Part shown: piece after piece, positions 5,665 to 11,746 of the stretch
Layout: the number at the start of each line of letters is the position of its first letter
How positions within the stretch are numbered: position 1 is the first letter of the stretch
Source: UBA5734 sp964528645
GTDB taxonomy: Bacteria > Bacillota > Clostridia > Saccharofermentanales > UBA5734
DNA: 11,746 bases
NCBI GenBank assembly: GCA_964528645.1
Contig: CAZGSR010000056.1
Coordinates: forward strand, 1-11,746
Direction of reading: 5' to 3'
Notes under the pieces: model-generated
What the model saw: the letters and a program-made list of their open reading frames with translations, nothing else
Told to the model about the DNA's origin: nothing
The model's database searches: none
Made by a program: the position numbers and the translations under genes

Positions 5665-8142
5665 TTACACGCCGAATTTGTTTCTGCGGATCATCTCGAC
5701 GTTGGTGAAGGACTTGTCGGCGACGTAGCCCGGCAGGGGCAGGACGCGCTGGTGGCAGATGTCGAGGAACCAGCTGGCCTGGGGGAAGAAGTCGCTTTCG
5801 AGCTCGAAGGCGGGGGTGATCCAGTTTCTCGAGCCGAGCACGGCGACGGGGGCATCGAGGTCGTCAAAGCAGAGATCGCCGATGTTCCGGGCCAGCTCGG
5901 ACAGGTAGGAGCCGCGGTCGCAGGCGTCACCGGCGACGATGATCCGGCCGGTCTTCTGGACCGACTCGATGACCTTTTCGTAGTTGAAGGGGACCATCGA
6001 GCGGGCGTCGATGACTTCGCAGGAAATGCCGAACTCCTTCTCGAACCGATCGGCCGCCTCGAGGGCACGGTAGAGGGTGGCGCCGATCGTCAGGATGGTC
6101 AGGTCTTTGCCCTGGCGCTTGATATCCGGTTCGCCGATCGCGATCTCGTAGCTCTCGACCGGGACACCGCCCTGGTGGAACTGTTCCGCATAATCGTAGA
6201 GGCGCTGGCTCTCAAAGAAGATGACCGGATCGGTGCCGTTGAGGGCAGAAGCCAGGAGGCCCTTGGCGTCGTAAGGGGTGGCCGGGAAGACGACCTTGAG
6301 GCCCGGGATGTGGGCGACGAGGGCGGTCCAGTCCTGGGAATGCTGGGCGCCATACTTGGAGCCGACGGAGACGCGCAGGACGACAGGCATCTTGAGGATG
6401 CCGGCGGACATCGCCTGCCACTTCGGCAGCTGGTTGAAGACCTCATCCCCGGCGCGGCCGAGGAAGTCGGCGTACATCAGCTCGACCAGGGCGCGGCCGC
6501 CACTCATCGCATAGCCAACGGCGGAACCGACGATCGCACCTTCGGCGATCGGTGAGTTGAACAGTCGGTGGTAGGGCACCAGCTCGGTCAGGCCGCGGTA
6601 GACGGCAAAGGCGCCACCCCAGTCACGGTTCTCTTCACCGTAGGCGACCAGGGTCGGATCGGTGCAGAAGCCATCGAGCACCGCTTCAAAGAGCGCGTCG
6701 CGGTACTGGTAGACCTTGTTCTTCGACACAGGCTTGCCGTTGGCGTCAAAGGCAAAGCGTTCCTTTTTGGCGATCTGCTGCACGCGCAGGTTGTCTTCGC
6801 GCTTCTGCAGCAGGTCCGGCTCGCGGTCCTCCATCTTCGGCATCCGGGTATTGGAGAACATGATCTTCTCGATCGCGTCCGGGGTCTTCGCGAGGCTCAT
6901 GCGCGGCGAGACGACCGGGTCGATCGCCAGGCGGACGGCCTCGGTGATGGAGGACACGACGAACTCATCGATCGCGGCGAAATCGGCTTCCGTGGCCAGG
7001 CCGGAGAGGACGAGATCAGCCTTGAAGCCCTGGATCGAGTCATGGGCCATCCAGGCATCCTTCTCCTCCTGGGTGCGGTAGGAGTCGGCGTCGGACGGCG
7101 AATGACCGGAGTAGCGGTAGGTCACGGTCTCGAGAAGGACCGGGCCCTGCTTGTTTTTCAGGATCTCGAGTTTTCTGGTCATGGCCTCGATCACGGCCAG
7201 CGGGTTGTAGCCGTCGATGCGCTCGGCGTGCATCTGGTCCGGGTTGACACCGGCGCCGATGCGGGCGACAAAGTCGTAGCCCATGGTCTCGCCGCGGGTC
7301 TGGCCGCCCATCGCGTACTGGTTGTTCATGACGTTGAGCATCAGGGGCAGGCCGCCCTTCATCTCGTCATCCCAGAGCAGGCGGTACTGGTCCATCGCGG
7401 CCAGCATCAAGCCTTCCCAGACCGGGCCGCAGGCCATCGAGCCATCACCGATATTGGCGATGACCACGCCCGGCTTGCGGTTGATTTTCTTGTACAGCGC
7501 TGAGCCGACCGAGATATCAGCCGAGCCACCGACAATGGCGTTGTTGGGGTAGATGCCAAACGGCAGGAAGAAGGCATGCATCGAGCCGCCCAGGCCCTTG
7601 TGGAAACCGGTCTCCTTGGCGAAGATCTCCGCCAGGGCACCGTAGACGAGGAAATCGACCGCCAGCTCGCGCACAGACTTGCCCTTGCCGGTATTGGCCT
7701 TTTCAACGACCTTCCAGGCCGCGCCATCGAGGAAGCCCTCCATGATCGCCAGCAAATCCGCCTCGCTCATCTTGTGGATCGAGGACAGGCCCTTGGCCAG
7801 GATCTCGCCATGGCTTCTGTGGGAGCCGAAGATGAAGTCCTCGTGGGTCAGGTGGTAGGCCTGGCCGACCGAGGAGGCCTCCTGGCCCATCGAGAGGTGC
7901 GCCGGGCCGGGGTTGTTGTACTCGAGGCCGTTGTAGGTATTGGTGGTCTTGATCGCATACAGCATCGTCTCGAATTCGCGGATGATCCGCATGTCGCGGT
8001 AGATGCGCAAAAAGTCGGCTTTGGAGAAATTGTCCTTTTCTTCGGACGGCTTCTTCTGGTACACGTTGACCGGGATATCCTTGAACGTGATCTTGCCGGG
8101 GGCGCGGACTTCTTCGGGTTTGACGAACAGTTGCTTGGCCAT
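5665..8142 (-). CDS. Fused alpha/beta E1 component of a 2-oxoacid-dehydrogenase-like complex (TPP-dependent)
   Basis: 825 residues containing an E1-alpha-like half (about 41-420) and an E1-beta-like half (about 475-825) in one chain. Alpha half: GSHRSHG with His111, KGLGGSMH (182-189), the TPP/Mg motif GDGS (232-235) closing with Asn273-Asn274, and the conserved loop YRYSGHSPSD (342-351). Beta half: GEENRDWGGAF (502-512), the probable TPP-activating Glu534 in SPIAEGA, and active-site His601 in GAQHSQDW. Such enzymes oxidatively transfer an acyl group to E2 lipoyl arms. Two stretches look longer than in ordinary E1-alpha: one between LAKG and the GGSMH motif, and about 12 residues inside the TPP motif. 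The ATG at 8142 has AAGGAG (8152-8157) 9 nt upstream. It follows E3 by 99 bp. Pyruvate, branched-chain oxoacid or acetoin-type substrates are all possible; the sequence does not decide. Confidence 0.9.
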   Translation of the reverse strand: MAKQLFVKPEEVRAPGKITFKDIPVNVYQKKPSEEKDNFSKADFLRIYRDMRIIREFETMLYAIKTTNTYNGLEYNNPGPAHLSMGQEASSVGQAYHLTHEDFIFGSHRSHGEILAKGLSSIHKMSEADLLAIMEGFLDGAAWKVVEKANTGKGKSVRELAVDFLVYGALAEIFAKETGFHKGLGGSMHAFFLPFGIYPNNAIVGGSADISVGSALYKKINRKPGVVIANIGDGSMACGPVWEGLMLAAMDQYRLLWDDEMKGGLPLMLNVMNNQYAMGGQTRGETMGYDFVARIGAGVNPDQMHAERIDGYNPLAVIEAMTRKLEILKNKQGPVLLETVTYRYSGHSPSDADSYRTQEEKDAWMAHDSIQGFKADLVLSGLATEADFAAIDEFVVSSITEAVRLAIDPVVSPRMSLAKTPDAIEKIMFSNTRMPKMEDREPDLLQKREDNLRVQQIAKKERFAFDANGKPVSKNKVYQYRDALFEAVLDGFCTDPTLVAYGEENRDWGGAFAVYRGLTELVPYHRLFNSPIAEGAIVGSAVGYAMSGGRALVELMYADFLGRAGDEVFNQLPKWQAMSAGILKMPVVLRVSVGSKYGAQHSQDWTALVAHIPGLKVVFPATPYDAKGLLASALNGTDPVIFFESQRLYDYAEQFHQGGVPVESYEIAIGEPDIKRQGKDLTILTIGATLYRALEAADRFEKEFGISCEVIDARSMVPFNYEKVIESVQKTGRIIVAGDACDRGSYLSELARNIGDLCFDDLDAPVAVLGSRNWITPAFELESDFFPQASWFLDICHQRVLPLPGYVADKSFTNVEMIRRNKFGV

Positions 8143-8241
8143 GGTGGGGGTCTCCTTATTGATCGTGGGCCTGGGTTCTTCGGTCAGGTCCTGTATTCGA
8201 GCTCAATTGGTTTGGTAATCAGAGCGACTTTGATCGTCAGC

Positions 8242-9600
8242 TCAGTGGAAAATCGCTTCGCGGATCACTTCACCGACGGTCGGGTGCGGGAAGATGAGTT
8301 CCTTGATCGCTTCGAGGCGCATCTCGCTTTCGACCAGGATGCCGGCGGAAAGGATGATCTCCGAGGCATAGCTGCCGAGTAAATGGCAGCCGAGGATCCG
8401 CTGGCGGTCCGGGTCGACAAGCAGCTTGATGATGCCGTCGCCGCCTTCGTTCTCGGCCATGTAGCGACCGGAGTAGTTCATCGGCAGGACCTTTTTGACA
8501 AACTTCAAACCTTTGGCGGTGGCGGTCTCTTCGGTCTCGCCGACGAAGGCCATTTCCGGGCTGGTATACAGAACCGACGGCATGGCGTTGTAGCGCATCG
8601 TGTCCTTCTGGCCCAGGATCGTGTTCACCGCCACTTCGGCTTCGCGGTAGGCCGCATGGGCCAGCATCCAGACGCCGTTGGCATCACCGATCGCGTAGAC
8701 ACCGGGCACATTGGTCCGGCCCTGGGCGTCGGTGATGATCCGGCCGCGCTCGGTGTAGACGCCGAGGGTTTCGAGGCCAAAGCCGGTCGTGACTGCGCGG
8801 CGACCGACGGAAAGCAGGGTCTTGGCGGCTGGTGCTTTCAGGGTGGCGCCGTTTTTCGTGAAGGTGACCAGGCCGTCGCCGACGGCCGTGACCTGGGCAT
8901 TCAGGTGGAAAACGATGCCCTTCTTCTCGAAGTTCTTCTGCAGGATTGTGGTCAGTTCGCGGTCGGCATTGCCGGCGATGTGGTCGAGCATTTCAATCAC
9001 GGTCACGGCGCTGCCCACTGTCTGGTAATAGCTGGCCATCTCGAGGCCGATCACACCACCACCGACGACAACGAGCGAGTCCGGGATCTCCTGGAGGTTC
9101 AAGATCTCACGGTTGGTCAGGACGGTGCCATTTTGCAGGCCTTCCTTGACGCCCGGGATCGGCGGTACGACGGCTTCCGAGCCCGTGGCAATGATCAGCT
9201 GCTTGCCTTCGAACACCTGGTCACCGACCGCGACCCGGATCACACCGTTCTCGCGGCCCAGGATCTGGCCGAGCCCTTCCTGGATCGTGACCTGGTTGCG
9301 CTTCAAGGTCGACTTGACCCCGGCGACCAGGTTGCGGACCACCTTGTCCTTGCGGGCGATGACAACCGTCTGGTCGATCTTGGCCTTCTCGGTCGTCACG
9401 CCGTATTTCTGGCCATGCGTGGCATAGTCATAGATCTTGGCACTGTTGAGGAGGGTCTTGGACGGGACGCAGCCCTCGTTGAGACAGACGCCGCCGATCT
9501 TGTTCTTCTCGATCAGGAGCACGGAAAGTCCCGCCCCACCGGCGCGTTCCGCCGCCATGTAGCCGCCGGGGCCACCACCGAGGACAATCAAATCATACAT
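8242..9600 (-). CDS. lpdA: Dihydrolipoamide dehydrogenase (E3)
   Basis: 452 residues, a normal length for E3, the FAD flavoprotein that reoxidises dihydrolipoyl groups of E2 and passes electrons to NAD+. The FAD-binding GGGPGG lies at residues 8-13, and the redox disulfide is Cys39/Cys44 in GGVCLNEGCVPSK. The NAD-binding GGGVIG is at 180-185 and the second FAD motif YAIGDANG at 302-309. The C-terminal catalytic pair is His439 and Glu444 in FPHPTVGEV. There is no N-terminal lipoyl domain, unlike some acetoin-complex E3 proteins. The ATG at 9600 is preceded by AGGAGG (9608-9613) with a 7-nt spacer, just after the E2 TGA, so E2 and E3 are probably translationally linked. Its neighbours indicate that it serves this dedicated complex rather than the general PDH. 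Confidence 0.96.
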   Translation of the reverse strand: MYDLIVLGGGPGGYMAAERAGGAGLSVLLIEKNKIGGVCLNEGCVPSKTLLNSAKIYDYATHGQKYGVTTEKAKIDQTVVIARKDKVVRNLVAGVKSTLKRNQVTIQEGLGQILGRENGVIRVAVGDQVFEGKQLIIATGSEAVVPPIPGVKEGLQNGTVLTNREILNLQEIPDSLVVVGGGVIGLEMASYYQTVGSAVTVIEMLDHIAGNADRELTTILQKNFEKKGIVFHLNAQVTAVGDGLVTFTKNGATLKAPAAKTLLSVGRRAVTTGFGLETLGVYTERGRIITDAQGRTNVPGVYAIGDANGVWMLAHAAYREAEVAVNTILGQKDTMRYNAMPSVLYTSPEMAFVGETEETATAKGLKFVKKVLPMNYSGRYMAENEGGDGIIKLLVDPDRQRILGCHLLGSYASEIILSAGILVESEMRLEAIKELIFPHPTVGEVIREAIFH

Positions 9601-9614
9601 GTGTGTTCCTCCTA

Positions 9615-11423
9615 TCAGCCGTGCATCAGGGCGAGCGAGATGTTCTCGAGCACCCGGACGAGATCCTGCAGGAACCGGGCGGCCGGCGCGCCATCGAGGG
9701 CGCGATGGTCGAAGGTCAGCGACAGCGGGATCGCCTGGTAGGCCTTGACCTCGCCATTCACTTCGCGGACCTTGGTCACGATCGTATTGACGCCGAGGAT
9801 GCAGGTCTGCGGTGGGTTGATCACGGGGGTGAAGGTTTCGATGCCCAATGAGCCGAGGTTGGTCACGGTGAACGTGCCGCCCTTTAAAGCATCCGGGCTG
9901 ATCGTGCCGGCCTGGCAGGCCTTGGCCGCGGCTTTGACCTCAGTAGCGAGGGTCGGCAGGTCCATCTGGTCGGCGGCGAAGACGGTCGGCACCATCAGGC
10001 CGCGCGGCGTGTCGACCGCGACCCCGAGGTGGACGCGGGAGAAATACGTCATCTTCTCGTCGTCGTAGTGGGCATTGCAGGCCGGATGGCGCGACAGGAC
10101 ACGGGAGACGGCGAACAGGATCAGGTCGTTGATCGTCGGAGCCTTTTCCGCCAGGGCAAAGCCCATCTCGGCGGTCAGGCCCTTTTCACCGGCCTGTTTC
10201 AGGCGAGCACGCAGAGCCAAAAGGTCAGTGGCGTCAAAGCTGGTGTTCAGGGTCAGCTGCGCCATCTGCGACAATGAGGCCTGCATCGAGCGGGCGATCA
10301 CCTTGCGGATGTTGCTGTGCTTTTCGGTGCGGGTTTCGTCGGCGGCAGGGGCAGCAGCGACCGGGGTGGCTGCGGCTGTCGCAGCTGGAACGACTGACGC
10401 TGCAGGGGCACTCGGGGCTGCGACCGGTACGGTGGGGGCCGAGAGGTCCTGGAGGCTGACCGCGCCGCCGAGGCCGGTGCCGGCAAGCCCGGCCGGGAAG
10501 GCCGTACCGACTGCACCGGTGGAGACTTTGCCAGCGGCGATCAGGGCTTCGACGTCACGGCTGATCACCCGGCCCTGGGGGCCCGTGGCCGTCGCCTGGC
10601 GCAGGTCCGCGCCGCTCTTTTCGGCCAGGGCACGGGCGCGGGGGCTGATCTTCTCCGGCAGCTCACCGGCGGGGAGGTCACCGGCTGAGACTGCTGGAGC
10701 AGAGGGAGCTGCTGAAGGAACTGCGGCGACGGGTGTTGCGGTTTCAGGGGCTGCAGCGGCACTCGCGCCATTCGGATCAAACTGGGCAAATGAATCGCCC
10801 GGCTGACCGATCACACAGACGTTCTGCAGGCAGGGTACGTCGTCGCCCTCGGCGGCGAAGATCGCCAGCATCGTGCCGGAGACCTTGGCCGTTTCGTCAA
10901 ACGTCGCTTTGTCCGTTTCGTAGGTGAAGAGCAGGTCGCCTTCGGCAACCGTGTCACCGACCTTTTTGTGCCATTTGCCGATCAGGCAGCTTTCGACCGA
11001 TTGACCCTGGCGGGGCATGATCACCGGCGTACCGGCGGGGCCGGACGGGGCGGCCGCTACAGGGACGCCCGGAACGGCTGCAGCGGGAGCGGCGGCAACT
11101 GGGGCAACGGCTGCCGCTGGAGCCGCCAACGTTTCCGTTGCCGGCGCAGCACCACCACGTGGATCGAACTGGGCGTAGCTTTCGCCCGGCTGGCCGATCA
11201 CGCAGACAGTCTGCAGGCAGGGCACATCGTCGCCCTCGGCGGCAAAAATGGCCAGCAGGGTGCCGGCATCTCTGGCGATTTCGTCAAAGGTGGCCTTGTC
11301 GGTTTCATACGTGAACAGAAGGTCACCTGCTGCGACGCTGTCGCCCACTTGCTTGTGCCATTTGCCGATCAGGCAGCTTTCCACTGACTGACCCTGGCGC
11401 GGCATGATAATCGGTGTTGCCAT
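9615..11423 (-). CDS. Dihydrolipoamide acyltransferase (E2) with two lipoyl domains
   Basis: 602 residues with the full E2 architecture. Lipoyl domain 1 is at 2-88 with lipoyl-lysine Lys43 in ETDKATFD, and lipoyl domain 2 at 131-217 with Lys172. The peripheral subunit-binding domain is around 258-295 (ISPRARALAEKSG, then TGPQGRV). The catalytic acyltransferase core is about 365-602 with His573 and Asp577 in DHRALDG. Long Ala/Pro-rich linkers (about 90-130, 218-255, 300-362) act as flexible swinging arms. The core transfers the acyl group from lipoyl to CoA. The lipoyl domains begin with IMPRQGQSVES and each carry three cysteines (17, 69, 74 and 146, 198, 203), unlike the common MPKLG-type domains. 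The ATG at 11423 has AGGAGG (11432-11437) 8 nt upstream that overlaps the SDR stop codon. The acyl group carried is unknown. Confidence 0.95.
   Translation of the reverse strand: MATPIIMPRQGQSVESCLIGKWHKQVGDSVAAGDLLFTYETDKATFDEIARDAGTLLAIFAAEGDDVPCLQTVCVIGQPGESYAQFDPRGGAAPATETLAAPAAAVAPVAAAPAAAVPGVPVAAAPSGPAGTPVIMPRQGQSVESCLIGKWHKKVGDTVAEGDLLFTYETDKATFDETAKVSGTMLAIFAAEGDDVPCLQNVCVIGQPGDSFAQFDPNGASAAAAPETATPVAAVPSAAPSAPAVSAGDLPAGELPEKISPRARALAEKSGADLRQATATGPQGRVISRDVEALIAAGKVSTGAVGTAFPAGLAGTGLGGAVSLQDLSAPTVPVAAPSAPAASVVPAATAAATPVAAAPAADETRTEKHSNIRKVIARSMQASLSQMAQLTLNTSFDATDLLALRARLKQAGEKGLTAEMGFALAEKAPTINDLILFAVSRVLSRHPACNAHYDDEKMTYFSRVHLGVAVDTPRGLMVPTVFAADQMDLPTLATEVKAAAKACQAGTISPDALKGGTFTVTNLGSLGIETFTPVINPPQTCILGVNTIVTKVREVNGEVKAYQAIPLSLTFDHRALDGAPAARFLQDLVRVLENISLALMHG
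10773..11033 (-). repeat. Second copy of the tandem lipoyl-domain repeat in E2
   Basis: Encodes residues 131-217 of E2. Aligned by eye with the first copy, 74 of 87 residues are identical, including the lipoyl-lysine context and all three cysteines. At DNA level 10966-10994 is identical over 29 nt to 11353-11381, pointing to a fairly recent duplication or ongoing conversion between copies. Confidence 0.9.
11160..11420 (-). repeat. First copy of the tandem lipoyl-domain repeat in E2
   Basis: Encodes residues 2-88 of E2 and is the partner of the copy at 10773-11033, separated by an Ala/Pro-rich linker. The two copies differ at 13 of 87 residues, mostly conservatively (for example Ser/Thr, Glu/Asp, Tyr/Phe). 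Confidence 0.9.
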
Positions 11424-11435
11424 GATGGGTTCCTC

Positions 11436-11746
11436 CTACTTGAGCATGTTCTGGCCGCCTGTGACAGGGATGGCCTGACCGGTTTCGTAATCCTGCTCCA
11501 CGCAGTAAAGGATGGCCTTCGTCACATCGCGCGGCGAGCAGCCCCGGCGCATCGGAACTTTGGCTACATAAAAATCATACACATCCTGGACGGTCTTGGC
11601 ACCGGGTACTTTGCCCGCGCTCAGGTACTGGACGAACAGGCCGCGTTCCGGATCGCTCCAGAGAGGGCCTTCGTAATAATTGCCCGGGCAAATGGCATTG
11701 ACCTTGATCCGGTCATCCACGAGTTCCTTGGCAAAGCTCTGGACCA
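11436..11746 (-). CDS. SDR-family oxidoreductase, sorbitol-6-phosphate dehydrogenase-like, C-terminal part (5' partial)
   Basis: About 102 C-terminal residues are visible; the frame stays open to the right edge, so the GTG at 11720 is internal and the Rossmann half with the catalytic Tyr and Lys lies outside. IKVNAICPGN is the SDR segment after the active site. The tail from KVPMRRG to TGQAIPVTGGQNM closely follows the end of SrlD/GutD-type sorbitol-6-phosphate 2-dehydrogenases as I recall them. The family acts as an NAD(P)-dependent oxidoreductase on polyols, sugar phosphates or small hydroxy compounds. The TAG stop overlaps the AGGAGG of the E2 gene, so SDR and E2 are almost certainly in one operon. 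In this setting it may oxidise or reduce the compound that feeds the complex, or handle lactaldehyde; both are inference. Substrate not determined. Confidence 0.88.
   Translation of the reverse strand, partial: VQSFAKELVDDRIKVNAICPGNYYEGPLWSDPERGLFVQYLSAGKVPGAKTVQDVYDFYVAKVPMRRGCSPRDVTKAILYCVEQDYETGQAIPVTGGQNMLK

Noticed and set aside
8167..8191. Possible small hairpin (GGGCCTG / CAGGTCC with one mismatch) in the 99-bp gap before the E1 gene
   Set aside because: Only six pairs with a mismatch, and no T run follows on either strand; too weak to call a terminator or riboswitch.
8159..8237. Direct 8-base repeat TTGATCGT at 8159-8166 and 8230-8237 in the E3-E1 gap
   Set aside because: Words built on GATCG are very frequent throughout the window because of Ile ATC codons followed by G, so this is expected by chance.
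8383..9741. Plus-strand open frame of 452 codons opposite E3 and the end of E2
   Set aside because: It runs across two real genes on the other strand and shows no domain; a by-product of codon bias.
10320..10520. Ala/Pro/Val-rich low-complexity stretch in E2 as a possible frameshift or separate gene
   Set aside because: The frame is continuous and such linkers are normal between the subunit-binding and catalytic domains of E2.

Overview
The window carries one long block of eight genes on the minus strand, plus the end of a regulator gene on the plus strand. It suggests a fairly GC-rich, probably anaerobic or facultative sugar-fermenting bacterium. Strong AGGAGG ribosome binding sites before most genes and a YesN-like AraC regulator fit Bacillota; a spirochaete or another phylum cannot be excluded from sequence alone.

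In the direction of transcription (right to left) the order is: an SDR of the sorbitol-6-phosphate dehydrogenase type (its 5' part lies outside the window, 11436-11746); an E2 acyltransferase with two lipoyl domains (9615-11423); dihydrolipoamide dehydrogenase E3 (8242-9600); and a fused alpha/beta TPP-dependent E1 (5665-8142). A 90-bp gap with an 11-bp inverted repeat follows. Then come a PHP-domain hydrolase (4276-5574), L-rhamnose isomerase RhaA (2984-4264), a class II aldolase that is probably the rhamnulose-1-phosphate aldolase (1841-2971) and rhamnulokinase RhaB (330-1802). The AraC-type regulator (1-321, 5' end outside the window) runs convergently and ends 8 bp from rhaB.

The rhamnose part is a complete core route: RhaA makes rhamnulose, RhaB phosphorylates it, and the aldolase should split it into DHAP and L-lactaldehyde. 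No transporter and no recognisable lactaldehyde oxidoreductase is in view unless the SDR takes that role. The unusual part is that the same strand carries, with short spacing, a whole 2-oxoacid-dehydrogenase-like complex (E2, E3 and an unusually large fused E1) together with an SDR. All catalytic residues I could locate are intact, so the complex looks functional. Its substrate is not evident. The layout suggests that it processes something produced during deoxysugar or sugar-phosphate breakdown and yields an acyl-CoA and NADH.

There is no gene-free stretch longer than 300 bases. No RNA genes, CRISPR arrays, insertion sequences or origins were seen, and the main promoter must lie beyond the right edge.
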